64,000 nucleotides of DNA from Chryseobacterium viscerum. GTDB taxonomy: Bacteria; Bacteroidota; Bacteroidia; Flavobacteriales; Weeksellaceae. This document shows, in pieces, positions 34,219 to 42,364 of the stretch (positions are counted from its first letter, which is position 1; each line of letters opens with the position of its first letter). The DNA lies in NCBI RefSeq assembly GCF_002899945.2, contig NZ_PPEG02000008.1:1-64000 (forward strand). The letters are read 5' to 3'. Under the pieces are notes generated by a model. The model was not told the origin of the DNA, ran no database searches, and saw nothing but the letters and a program-made list of their open reading frames with translations. Both the position numbers and the translations under genes were made by a program.

Positions 34219-35047
34219 AGAAATTTTGAGTGGTAGGGATTAGACTTCCGTTTTCTACTGATTTGAAATAAAGACCTTCCTGTTCTGCATTTTCCAACCA
34301 TGAAAACTCTTCATGGAGATTCACAATTTTGCCGACAACCACCAATGAAGGTGAAGCAAAGCTTTTGTCCCCGAATTTTTCATTAAAATCATCAAATGAT
34401 GACGTGTACACCTTTTGAAAAGGAGTCGTAGCCTGTTCAATGACTGCAATTTTTTTATCACCTGAAATCTGAAGTGCTTTCAGTTTTTCTACTAGAGGGC
34501 TAAGATTTCCTTTAGACATATAAAAAACAAGAGTATCATTGGTTAAAGCAAGCTCTTTCCAGTATTCCTCACTTACGATCTCTGATTTATAATACGTCAG
34601 AAAACGAACGGATGTGGAATATCCTCTGGCTGTTAAAGGCATCCCTGAAAATGCCGCAGCTCCTAAAGCGGCTGTAATTCCCGGAATGATTTCGTAGGGA
34701 ATATGATTCTGTTTTAAAGCCTGCAATTCATCCAGAATATTGGAGAATATGGAAACGTCGCCTCCTTTCAGTCTTACAATGGTTTTGTTCTGAAGGGCAT
34801 ACTCCACCATCAAAGTATTGATATGAGACTGAGGCGTGGAAGCATTTTTGCTGCATTCTTTTCCTACATAGATGATTTCTGTATTTTCATTGACGTAGGT
34901 TTCGAGAATTTCCGGACTTACAAGGCGGTCACATAAAATAACGTCCGCATTTGCGATAGCTTTTACTGCTTTTACAGTGATCAGTTCAGGGTTGCCGGGC
35001 CCTGCACCGATAAGGTAAACCTTTGGTGATTTTATATTTGTTTTCAT
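34202..35047 (-). CDS. cobA: Uroporphyrinogen-III C-methyltransferase
   Basis: The 281-aa SAM-dependent methylase makes precorrin-2, the first step toward siroheme. Motifs are VYLIGAGPGNPELITVKA near the N-terminus, ADVILCDRLVSPEIL, RLKGGDVSIF, and EIIPGITAALGAAAFSGMPLT. It has only the methylase domain. Oxidation and iron insertion are provided by the Met8-like domain of the fusion protein at 26001-27518. It sits between cysK and cysJ in the sulfate-assimilation operon, consistent with siroheme for CysI. Confidence 0.93.
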   Translation of the reverse strand: MKTNIKSPKVYLIGAGPGNPELITVKAVKAIANADVILCDRLVSPEILETYVNENTEIIYVGKECSKNASTPQSHINTLMVEYALQNKTIVRLKGGDVSIFSNILDELQALKQNHIPYEIIPGITAALGAAAFSGMPLTARGYSTSVRFLTYYKSEIVSEEYWKELALTNDTLVFYMSKGNLSPLVEKLKALQISGDKKIAVIEQATTPFQKVYTSSFDDFNEKFGDKSFASPSLVVVGKIVNLHEEFSWLENAEQEGLYFKSVENGSLIPTTQNFFEYAV

Positions 35048-35070
35048 TGAAGTAGGTGTTAATTAAGGAT

Positions 35071-35982
35071 TTAGAAGAGTTCTTCTACAGACAGATATCT
35101 TTCTCCGGTATCGTAATTGATGGTAAGGATTTTAGCGTTAGGTTGTATTTCCGGTAAATGTTTGGCGATGGCTGCTAAAGCGGCTCCAGTGGAAACTCCA
35201 ACAAAAAGACCTTCTTTTTTAGCGGCATTAAGGGTATATTCATAAGCTTCTTCCTTGCCTACCGTGATTACTCCGTCCAAAAGGGTAATATCCAGAATGG
35301 AAGGAACAAATCCTGCTCCTAATCCTTGTAATGGGTGTGGCGCCGGGCTTCCTCCGCTTAATACAGGAGATAATTCAGGTTCTACGGCAATTACTTTTAC
35401 GTTAGGATATTTTTCTTTTACCGTTTTTGCTATTCCGGTGATGTGTCCTCCGGTTCCTACTCCTGTAATGATATAATCCAGCCCGTCCGGGAAGTCTTTT
35501 AAAATTTCCTGAGCGGTGGTTTCTACGTGTACTTTTACATTGGCGGGATTGTCAAACTGTCTTGGAATCCATGAATTGGGTGTTTCTTCAGCCAATTCAC
35601 TGGCTTTTTCTATAGCGCCTTTCATTCCTTTTTCTCTTGGAGTCAATACGAATTCAGCACCATATGCTTCCATGATTTTGCGGCGCTCTATACTCATGCT
35701 TTCCGGCATGACAAGGATGAGTTTGTATCCTTTTACAGCAGCTACCAAAGCCAGTCCTATTCCCGTATTTCCGCTTGTAGGTTCTATGATGACGCTGTCT
35801 TTATTTAATAATCCCTTTGCTTCTGCATCTTCAATCATGGCCAGTGCAATTCTGTCTTTAATGCTTCCGCCAGGATTGCTTTTTTCAAGTTTGATCCAGA
35901 TTTCATGATCTGAATTGAAGAGTTTATTAATTTTTACGACGGGTGTATTTCCAATCGTTTCTAATGCATTCTGAAACTTCAT
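35071..35982 (-). CDS. cysK: Cysteine synthase (O-acetylserine sulfhydrylase)
   Basis: The 303-aa PLP enzyme makes cysteine from O-acetylserine and sulfide. The PLP lysine lies in PGGSIKDRIALAMI, the substrate loop is EPTSGNTGIGLALV, and the phosphate-binding loop is GVGTGGHITGIAKTVKE. Length and motifs fit the CysK/CysM family, and I cannot separate the two paralogue types with certainty. It follows cysE by 29 bp, so the two enzymes of the last steps are made together and could form the cysteine synthase complex. Confidence 0.93.
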   Translation of the reverse strand: MKFQNALETIGNTPVVKINKLFNSDHEIWIKLEKSNPGGSIKDRIALAMIEDAEAKGLLNKDSVIIEPTSGNTGIGLALVAAVKGYKLILVMPESMSIERRKIMEAYGAEFVLTPREKGMKGAIEKASELAEETPNSWIPRQFDNPANVKVHVETTAQEILKDFPDGLDYIITGVGTGGHITGIAKTVKEKYPNVKVIAVEPELSPVLSGGSPAPHPLQGLGAGFVPSILDITLLDGVITVGKEEAYEYTLNAAKKEGLFVGVSTGAALAAIAKHLPEIQPNAKILTINYDTGERYLSVEELF

Positions 35983-36011
35983 ATCAATATACTTTTTATT
36001 TTTGTTTTTTC

Positions 36012-36842
36012 TTAAATCACAAAGGTTAATGATTCCGGTAATGAGCTATTATCCTTTATTTTTATTTCACTTTTATGATAGACCAGAGAGTTGGCGGGGA
36101 CATCCTGTGTTACCCACACATTTCCTCCTATGACACTTTCTCTACCTATGGTGGTTTCCCCTCCCAGAATAGTGGCTCCCGAATAGATAATCACATCATC
36201 TTCAATATTGGGGTGTCTTTTCTGATGGGCTTTTTCTTTGGAAACATTCAAAGCTCCGAGGGTTACTCCCTGATAGATTTTAACATTGTTCCCGATAACG
36301 GTAGTTTCTCCAATCACGATTCCTGTTCCGTGGTCAATGAAAAAAGACTTTCCAATGACCGCTCCCGGATGAATATCAATCCCGGTTTTACTGTGGGCAT
36401 ATTCAGAAATGACACGGGGTAAAATTTTTACTTCCTGAGTCCACAGCTGGTGCGAAATACGGTAGACATAGGTGGCAAAAAAGCCAGGATATGCCAGGTA
36501 TACTTCTTCCAGAGAATCGGCGGCAGGATCAAATTCCAAAATGGATTTTGCATCCAGAACCAGCTGATTGTATAATTCCGGTAAAGCCTCAAAAAACTGT
36601 CTGACCTGTTTTTCAGTAAGGTCTTTATCTCCTGTTACCGTATTGATCTGATCAGAAAGTGTTTCCTGAAGTGCTTCAAAATTTCTTTTCAGCTGGTCTT
36701 CAGTATTCTCATTTTGAGGGAGAAAGAGTGTTTCGTACAAATCCTTCACCCACTTTTTGGTCTTTATTTTATCAAAGAATCCATGAATATTATTTTGTTT
36801 GGTCTGATGAATTCTTTGTATTAATTGATCGGAAATTGCCAT
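36012..36842 (-). CDS. cysE: Serine O-acetyltransferase
   Basis: The 276-aa enzyme makes O-acetylserine from serine and acetyl-CoA. A helical N-terminal half is followed by a left-handed beta-helix of hexapeptide repeats (HPGAVIGKSFFIDHGTGIVIGETTVIGNNVKIYQGVTLG in pieces), with the catalytic His region and GGETTIGRESVIGGNVWVT. It resembles the longer EpsC-type acetyltransferases rather than the E. coli form at the N-terminus. It lies 4 bp downstream of cysN in the operon. Confidence 0.92.
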   Translation of the reverse strand: MAISDQLIQRIHQTKQNNIHGFFDKIKTKKWVKDLYETLFLPQNENTEDQLKRNFEALQETLSDQINTVTGDKDLTEKQVRQFFEALPELYNQLVLDAKSILEFDPAADSLEEVYLAYPGFFATYVYRISHQLWTQEVKILPRVISEYAHSKTGIDIHPGAVIGKSFFIDHGTGIVIGETTVIGNNVKIYQGVTLGALNVSKEKAHQKRHPNIEDDVIIYSGATILGGETTIGRESVIGGNVWVTQDVPANSLVYHKSEIKIKDNSSLPESLTFVI

Positions 36843-36846
36843 TTTT

Positions 36847-38085
36847 CTATTGAATTATACAGGCTGCTACCGTTGAATTGGACGTTTCATCTACCAAAAT
36901 AGCCGAGCCCGTTGTTTTATTATTGGTAAAGCTGTCATACACCAGAGGTTGTGCCGTACGGAGCGTAACTTTTACAATTTCGTTCAGCTTAATTTCGCCA
37001 TCGGTCTGTTCCCGGATCAGGGTATTGACATTGATCTTATAATCTACCTCTTTTACAACTGCTTTTATAAGTCTGCTGTTTTGCTGCAGAAGGTATTTAT
37101 TCCCTGGCTGCAGCGGTTTCTGATCAAGCCAGCATAAAAGAACTTCAAGGTCTTTTTCAACGGCAGGAACATCTTCTTCTGTAGCAAAAACATCTCCCCG
37201 GCTGATATCTACATCATGGGCAATGTGAATAACGGCTGGCTGGCCTTCAAAAGCTTCTTCTTTTTCAATGCCATTGATCTCAATTTTGGTGATTTCAGTG
37301 GTCAGATCTGCTGGAAGAATATGGATTCTGTCTCCTTTTGAAAATTTTCCGCTTAATATTTGTCCGGCATATCCTCTGTAATCATGCAGTTCTTCCGTTT
37401 GAGGACGGATTACATACTGAACCTGAAAACGGCTTCCGTTATTTGTTTCTTCATTTAACGTTACTTCTTCAAGATATTCGAGAAGTGAATTTCCTTCGTA
37501 CCATTCTGTTCTGGACGATTTTGAAACAATATTATCTCCTTTCAATGCTGAGATCGGGAAATAACTGACATCGTTTAATCCCAGATTTTCTGCAATTTTT
37601 GAATATTCTGATTTAATGGTTTCAAAAACTTCTTCGGAATAATCTACCATATCCATTTTGTTGATGGCTACAGCTACTTTTTTCAATTGTAATAAAGAAG
37701 CGATGATAGAATGTCTTCTGGTCTGTTCAATCACGCCTTTTCTTGCGTCGATCAGAATCACCATCAGGTCAGAATTGGAAGCTCCTGTTATCATGTTACG
37801 GGTATACTGCACATGTCCTGGAGCATCAGCAATGATAAATTTTCTTTTTGCGGTTGAAAAATAACGGTAAGCAACATCAATAGTAATTCCCTGCTCTCTT
37901 TCCGCACGCAGACCATCCGTTAAAAGGGCAAGGTCTACCCCGTCTTCATTTTTGTTTTTAGAGTGTTTTTCAAGGACTTCCAATTGATCCTGTAAAATAC
38001 TTTTGCTATCGTAAAGCAGTCTGCCGATAAGGGTACTTTTACCGTCATCTACGCTTCCTGCTGTTATAAATCTTAATATATCCAT
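36847..38085 (-). CDS. cysN: Sulfate adenylyltransferase, GTPase subunit 1
   Basis: The 412-aa EF-Tu-like GTPase drives ATP sulfurylase to make adenosine phosphosulfate (APS). Motifs are GSVDDGKSTLIGRLLYDSK (G1), EREQGITIDVAYRYF (G2), DAPGHVQYTRNM (G3) and AINKMDMVDYS (G4), followed by two beta-barrel domains. It lacks a fused APS kinase (CysC), and none is encoded nearby. The 94-bp gap to cysD contains AT-rich ATGATAAKTGATAA-like direct repeats. Confidence 0.94.
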   Translation of the reverse strand: MDILRFITAGSVDDGKSTLIGRLLYDSKSILQDQLEVLEKHSKNKNEDGVDLALLTDGLRAEREQGITIDVAYRYFSTAKRKFIIADAPGHVQYTRNMITGASNSDLMVILIDARKGVIEQTRRHSIIASLLQLKKVAVAINKMDMVDYSEEVFETIKSEYSKIAENLGLNDVSYFPISALKGDNIVSKSSRTEWYEGNSLLEYLEEVTLNEETNNGSRFQVQYVIRPQTEELHDYRGYAGQILSGKFSKGDRIHILPADLTTEITKIEINGIEKEEAFEGQPAVIHIAHDVDISRGDVFATEEDVPAVEKDLEVLLCWLDQKPLQPGNKYLLQQNSRLIKAVVKEVDYKINVNTLIREQTDGEIKLNEIVKVTLRTAQPLVYDSFTNNKTTGSAILVDETSNSTVAACIIQ

Positions 38086-38179
38086 CCGATTTTTGTTATA
38101 AATGATAAGTGATAAATTATGAATGATAATTGATGAAAATACTTGGTGTAATCATTGATCAATTATCTTTTATCATTGA

Positions 38180-39088
38180 TTAAAAGTAACCTCCTTTTTT
38201 TCTATCTTCCATTGCGGCTTCTGTTACCCTGTCGTCAATTCTGGTTTCGCCACGTTCTGAAATTCTGGTTGCTACAATTTCTTCGATGACAGCATCTATT
38301 GTTATGGCATGAGATTCTACAGCTGCAGTGCATGTCATGTCTCCTACAGTACGGTAACGGATTTTCTTTGTGGTGATGATATCTTCCGGCTCTAGGAAAA
38401 CGTGTGACGAATTAGCAAGCCATTGACCATTAAAATCTACCACTTCCCTTTCGTGCGAGAAATAGATGGAAGGAAGTGCAATTTTCTCCCTGCGGATATA
38501 GTTCCAGATGTCTAGCTCTGTCCAGTTGCTGATCGGGAAAACTCTTACATTTTCTCCTTTATGGATTTTTCCGTTGAAAATATTCCACAACTCTGGGCGC
38601 TGAAGTTTGGGTTCCCACTGCCCGAATTCATCACGAACTGAGAATATTCTTTCTTTGGCGCGGGCTTTTTCTTCATCTCTGCGGGCTCCTCCAATGCAGG
38701 CATCAAATTCAAATTCTTCAATGGTATCAAGAAGAGTGTAGGTTTGCAGCCAGTTTCTACTTGGAAATTTACCTTTAGCCTCAGTCAATTTTTTACTTCT
38801 AATAGTGTCTTCCACTTTTCTGACCGCCAGATTGACATCCAACTGCTTTACCAACTGATCTCGGAAATCCAATACTTCCGGAAAATTGTGCCCGGTATCT
38901 ACATGAACAAATGTGAATGGGATTTTTCCGTGAAAGAATGCTTTTCGTGCCAGATGAGCCAGTACAATACTGTCTTTTCCTCCGCTGAATAATAAGGCAG
39001 GACGTTCAAACTGGCCTGCAACTTCTCTTAATATGTAAATAGATTCGGCTTCTAACTGATCTAAATAGTTTAACTGATGTATTGACAT
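38180..39088 (-). CDS. cysD: Sulfate adenylyltransferase, catalytic subunit 2
   Basis: The 302-aa subunit transfers the AMP of ATP to sulfate. The PP-loop is LLFSGGKDSIVLAHLARKA, with GGARRDEEKARAKERIFS and the C-terminal RYRTVGDMTCTAAVES. It pairs with CysN, whose gene follows, and is itself 12 bp downstream of cysH. Length and motifs match the standard CysD family. Confidence 0.95.
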   Translation of the reverse strand: MSIHQLNYLDQLEAESIYILREVAGQFERPALLFSGGKDSIVLAHLARKAFFHGKIPFTFVHVDTGHNFPEVLDFRDQLVKQLDVNLAVRKVEDTIRSKKLTEAKGKFPSRNWLQTYTLLDTIEEFEFDACIGGARRDEEKARAKERIFSVRDEFGQWEPKLQRPELWNIFNGKIHKGENVRVFPISNWTELDIWNYIRREKIALPSIYFSHEREVVDFNGQWLANSSHVFLEPEDIITTKKIRYRTVGDMTCTAAVESHAITIDAVIEEIVATRISERGETRIDDRVTEAAMEDRKKGGYF

Positions 39089-39100
39089 TTTTTTCTTTTT

Positions 39101-39814
39101 TTATTGATGAATATGCAGACCGCATTCTTTTTTGTTGGCATCTTCCCACCACCATCGGCCGGCTCTGAAATCTTCCCCTTCTTTGATCGCTCTGGTACAG
39201 GGCTCGCATCCTATGCTGACAAATCCTTTTTTATGAAGATGATTATAAGGCAAATGATGATCTTTTACATACGCTGTCACCTGTTCAGAAGTCCAGTGAA
39301 GGATGGGATGATACTTAATAATTTTGTTATCCGGATCCCATTCCAATTGAGGCATATTCTGTCTGTTGGCAGAATGTTCAGACCTCAGACCGGTAATCCA
39401 TACTTCATAGCCTTCCAGTGCTTTTCTTAAAGGATGAACCTTTCGAATGGTACAGCATGCTTTCCTCTTCTCTACGGATTGATAAAAAGAATCGGGTCCA
39501 TTTTCTGTTACAAATTCTCTGAGCTCTTCCATATCCGGATAATAGGCTTTGATTTTCTTTTTAAAGAAAGCTTTTGTGGATGTCCAGGTTTCGTAGGTCT
39601 GTTCAAAAAGTCTTCCTGTATCCAGGGTAAATATTTCAATAGGTAAATCTTTTATCAGATGAGTGATGACCTGATCTTCATAGCTGAAGCTGGTTGAAAA
39701 GATCACTTTACCCGGGAATTTTTCAGTCAGTATTTCCAGCCCATTGGTTTGAAAAGAAGCTTCAGAAGCCGCTTTCAATAGATTATCGTATTCATTTTCA
39801 AGACTGTTTTCCAT
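39101..39814 (-). CDS. cysH: Assimilatory APS (adenylyl-sulfate) reductase
   Basis: The 237-aa PP-loop reductase converts APS (or PAPS) to sulfite. The sequence has the iron-sulfur Cys set C120-C121 (CCTIRKVHPL) and C203/C206 (IGCEPCTR) plus catalytic C231 in KECGLHIHQ. Enzymes with the CC...CxxC set bind a [4Fe-4S] cluster and use APS, while E. coli PAPS reductase lacks it. No cysC is present, in agreement with APS as the substrate. It is the first gene of the cys operon, with a promoter and a candidate operator just upstream. Confidence 0.93.
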   Translation of the reverse strand: MENSLENEYDNLLKAASEASFQTNGLEILTEKFPGKVIFSTSFSYEDQVITHLIKDLPIEIFTLDTGRLFEQTYETWTSTKAFFKKKIKAYYPDMEELREFVTENGPDSFYQSVEKRKACCTIRKVHPLRKALEGYEVWITGLRSEHSANRQNMPQLEWDPDNKIIKYHPILHWTSEQVTAYVKDHHLPYNHLHKKGFVSIGCEPCTRAIKEGEDFRAGRWWWEDANKKECGLHIHQ

Positions 39815-39837
39815 GTCGAATTGAGATTTTAGTCTTG

Positions 39838-39870
39838 CAAATATATATAAAATCCTATAACTCCTATCAA
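39838..39870 (-). promoter_or_regulatory. cysH promoter with candidate Rrf2 operator
   Basis: On the minus strand TTG (39868-39870), a 22-bp spacer and TATATTTG (39838-39845) fit the Bacteroidota promoter. The -33 lies in an inverted repeat CTAT-4-ATAG (39864-39875 on the plus strand). Next to it is a direct repeat CCTAT at 39854 and 39863. A regulator bound there would block the -33. The Rrf2 gene immediately upstream is the likely regulator. Confidence 0.55.
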
Positions 39871-39896
39871 AATAGTAGAATTTAAATGAAAAAAAA

Positions 39897-40313
39897 TTAT
39901 TTGTTGTTGATAAACTTAGTCAGAGTGGCTTCCATCATGCTTGTTCTGGTCTTTTCACGAACGATCATTAATTCTTTTCTCAGATAGCAGACTGCTTCAT
40001 CTACACAATCATCACAGGCTTCGTAAAAGTTTAAAGATACACAAGGAGTAAGAGCAATAGGTCCATCGAAAATACGGTAAATGTCTGCTAATGAAACATC
40101 ATCAGGAGATTTTAATAAGTAATAGCCTCCTACTTTGCCCTGCTTACTGTTAACCAGTTTTGCTCTTTTCAGTTCAAGAAGAATTTGTTCCAGAAATTTC
40201 TTAGGGATGTTCTCATCTTGTGCAATAATAGAAGTCGCCAGAAAGCCCTGGTTATAATTCCTTGCTAATCTGACCATTGCTTTGAGTGCGTATTTGCAAC
40301 GTTTCGACATCAT
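39897..40313 (-). CDS. Rrf2-family transcriptional regulator, probable regulator of cysteine/sulfate genes
   Basis: The 138-aa protein has an N-terminal winged helix (KRCKYALKAMVRLARNY...IIAQDENIPKKFLEQILLELK...VNSKQGKVGGYYL). Cys91, Cys100, Cys103 and Cys109 in the loop form an IscR-like iron-sulfur ligand cluster. Rrf2 proteins include IscR (Fe-S sensing) and CymR (cysteine status). The gene is directly upstream of, and co-directional with, the cys operon, 83 bp from cysH, so control of sulfate assimilation is the natural guess. The Cys set suggests it senses through an Fe-S cluster, unlike CymR. Confidence 0.87.
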   Translation of the reverse strand: MMSKRCKYALKAMVRLARNYNQGFLATSIIAQDENIPKKFLEQILLELKRAKLVNSKQGKVGGYYLLKSPDDVSLADIYRIFDGPIALTPCVSLNFYEACDDCVDEAVCYLRKELMIVREKTRTSMMEATLTKFINNK

Positions 40314-40611
40314 AATCTCTGCAAGTTATGATAAATTATCTGATAAATGAAATGTTTTCCGTGAATGGCTTTGATTATGCCTTAACCACAAATCGAAGAT
40401 TTAACGAAGTTAAAAGTCATAAAAGATGATAAACACTTAAGTTAATCTTAAGTTACAAATAAGCTGCTGAGAAGTTCACTAAAGCTTAAAAATCAAAGAT
40501 TTTTATGGATACTTTATGCTTAGTTTTGGTAAGAAGAATATATCTGGGTAAATCTGTGGGAGAACTTATTCAATAAGGGATTGCTGGGCTTTTCATTTTT
40601 CTTTGGATTTA
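40314..40611. repeat. Intergenic repeat region upstream of the Rrf2 gene
   Basis: The roughly 300 bp have no gene. ACACTTAAGTTAATCTTAAGTT near 40425 and AAAATCAAAGATTTTT near 40489 match motifs seen at 30500-30620, showing a dispersed non-coding element. Confidence 0.55.
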
Positions 40612-41103
40612 CTATTTTTGTAAAATAAAGTAAGCCAATTCTTTGTCCTCACGAACCAGATTTTCAGTTCTAATGAATCCATTTTTAAGAAGAACTTTTT
40701 GTGATCCAATATTATCGAGATCGGTTACCGCTACGATATCTTTATTGTAATTCAATGATAGACAATGGTCTAAAAGCGCTTTGCATACCTCAGTTCCGAG
40801 TCCTTTACCCCAGTAATTTTCTCCTAAGGTATACCCTATTTCTATTTGTTCAGGGTTGTCTAGAAAAACTCTGGCAAGGCACATTCCAACAAAATCCTGA
40901 GTCTGAGCATTAAATATTCCCCATCTGCTGAATGGACCTTCTTTATAATCTGCTAATGCTTTATCAAACATTTCCTTATATTCTTCAGGAGTCTTGTAAG
41001 GAAGATACCGGGTAACGTTTTCATTTTCAAAAAGGGTAGAAAACAACGAAAATTCTTCAGGAGTAAATTCGCGGATGATGATGGTGTCGTTTTTATAATG
41101 CAT
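40612..41103 (-). CDS. GNAT-family N-acetyltransferase
   Basis: The protein fits the RimJ/RimL-like GNAT group (Acetyltransf_3): TIIIREFTPEEFSLF at the start, IGYTLGENYWGKGLGTEVCKALLDHC for the acetyl-CoA site, and VAVTDLDNIGSQKVLLKNGF at the end. I take ATG at 41103. The frame continues 17 codons upstream with a hydrophobic non-homologous stretch. Acceptors in this group are often alpha-amines of proteins or small molecules; the substrate here is unknown. It is separated from the esterase gene by a terminator. Confidence 0.85.
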   Translation of the reverse strand: MHYKNDTIIIREFTPEEFSLFSTLFENENVTRYLPYKTPEEYKEMFDKALADYKEGPFSRWGIFNAQTQDFVGMCLARVFLDNPEQIEIGYTLGENYWGKGLGTEVCKALLDHCLSLNYNKDIVAVTDLDNIGSQKVLLKNGFIRTENLVREDKELAYFILQK

Positions 41104-41168
41104 TGGAATTGTTATAACAGAATAAAAGTACATAAATAAATGAAAAAAGCTCATGAAAAAAATAAAAA

Positions 41169-41192
41169 ATTGGGCTTACAATGAAGCCCAAT
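41169..41192 (-). terminator. Terminator of the esterase gene
   Basis: A perfect 9-bp stem (41169-41177 with 41184-41192) and a 6-nt loop are followed on the minus strand by TTTTTATTTTTTT. Confidence 0.8.
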
Positions 41193-41249
41193 CCACTGCA
41201 TATGAATACTAAACTATTATTCATATTACTGAGAAAAGTGTTTTGTTAT

Positions 41250-42227
41250 TTAAAAAGTTTTAAACCAGTCTGTAACTGCCTTGAAATAATAATCAGGAGG
41301 TTGGTGGCCAAGAAGACTTCCCTGTCCGGAATATTGTCCTCCTTGATATAATGTAAGTTTAACCTGTGAAGTTCCGGGATAGGTTTTAGTTACATCTCCT
41401 TGGTTTCCGATTGATTTTGTAGTAAACTGATTAGGATTTCCATTATTTTTTAGAATCCAAAAATCAGCCTGTTCTTTCCCAAAAATTCCATTAGGACTTG
41501 TGCTGCCAAAATGATCATCATTCAATCCAAAGAAAACCCAGACTGCTGTATTTCCCAGGTAACCAGGTTCATTAATGAAGTTTCCATTATCTTCAAACCA
41601 AAAAGGTCTATTAGAGGCCACTGGAGCAATGGCTCTGAATACTCCTTTCAGAAAATAAGCCGTAACATTAGTCATATCTCCGCCCCATGAATGTCCTGTC
41701 GCGAAAATACGATTGTTATCAATTGAATAAGTGTTTTTGATGAGATCTAAAAGTTCTTTGGTAAACTGTATATCATGCATTCCTGCATAGTATTCACCAT
41801 AATTTCCCAAAGCCCAGCCTTTATCACCATCCCACACATATTTTTGATCGGGATAAACAAAGATGGTATTTTCCATTAATTTCTCCAGTCCAAGATTATT
41901 CCAGCCAAGTCCAGCCCAATCATACATTGATTCTCCTGTAGAATCGGTACCCGCAAAGAAAAATACAAGCTTATATTTTTTTGTATTGTCATAATTGGCA
42001 GGTACAGAAATGTAATAACTCCTTTTTCCACCGGCTGCAGTTGAAAAAGTATAAGTCTTTTGCCCGCTTCCTAAACCGTTCTTTGAAAAATTTGAAGATG
42101 GTAATTTTGGTTCATCTTTGCTGATAACCAAATCCTGATTTTCAACGGAACAGGAATAACAAAAAAGGAAACTGAATAAAAAGGAAATCTTTAAAAGATT
42201 AATCCCTAAAAAAGCTGTTGTTTTCAT
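41250..42227 (-). CDS. Secreted lipoprotein esterase of the PHB-depolymerase/feruloyl-esterase type
   Basis: Start at ATG 42227 gives a lipoprotein signal (LLKISFLFSFLFCYSCSVEN). The longer frame to 42335 runs into a gene remnant and is not real. The alpha/beta-hydrolase domain has YYISVPANYDNTKKYKLVFFFAGTD, the nucleophile elbow ATGHSWGGDMTN, and a C-terminal His in SLLGHQPPDYYFKAV. Members of this group (LpqC/esterase_phb) cleave ester-linked substituents of polymers such as plant polysaccharides or polyhydroxyalkanoates. It is a single-gene unit downstream of the metalloprotease. The substrate is not known. Confidence 0.82.
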   Translation of the reverse strand: MKTTAFLGINLLKISFLFSFLFCYSCSVENQDLVISKDEPKLPSSNFSKNGLGSGQKTYTFSTAAGGKRSYYISVPANYDNTKKYKLVFFFAGTDSTGESMYDWAGLGWNNLGLEKLMENTIFVYPDQKYVWDGDKGWALGNYGEYYAGMHDIQFTKELLDLIKNTYSIDNNRIFATGHSWGGDMTNVTAYFLKGVFRAIAPVASNRPFWFEDNGNFINEPGYLGNTAVWVFFGLNDDHFGSTSPNGIFGKEQADFWILKNNGNPNQFTTKSIGNQGDVTKTYPGTSQVKLTLYQGGQYSGQGSLLGHQPPDYYFKAVTDWFKTF

Positions 42228-42252
42228 ATGTATACTATTTTGTATGGTATTG

Positions 42253-42354
42253 TTAATTAAATCTTTCAGGATTAGAAATGCTGATATGAACAGTGGGTTT
42301 CTCTTCATTAGCAATTTCAGACACTGTTTTTCCAAAAATGGGTCCTAGGCTTAG
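42253..42354 (-). pseudogene. Duplicated 3' end of the D-amino-acid dehydrogenase gene
   Basis: The minus strand reads LSLGPIFGKTVSEIANEEKP, continues TVHISISNPERFN, and ends in the same stop. It aligns without gaps to the last 33 residues of the intact dehydrogenase at 44597 (LSLGPIFGKTVSEIVNEEKP...FNPERFN). By hand about three quarters of the 102 bases match. The copy is cut off at its 5' side within 10 bp of the metalloprotease stop. It is a leftover of another, diverged allele or paralogue and marks a recombination junction. Confidence 0.85.
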
Positions 42355-42364
42355 CGTTTTGATC

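Noticed and set aside
36847..39814. PAPS-dependent pathway (CysC plus PAPS reductase)
   Set aside because: No APS kinase gene or CysN-CysC fusion is present, and CysH carries the Cys set of APS reductases.
39815..39896. SAM or cobalamin riboswitch upstream of the cys operon
   Set aside because: The space between cysH and the Rrf2 gene is too short (82 bp) and contains only the promoter and repeats. Protein-based control fits better.
42228..42335. N-terminal extension of the esterase frame by 36 codons
   Set aside because: It reads antisense-independent sequence that overlaps the dehydrogenase remnant in another frame. A clear lipoprotein signal begins at the internal ATG 42227.
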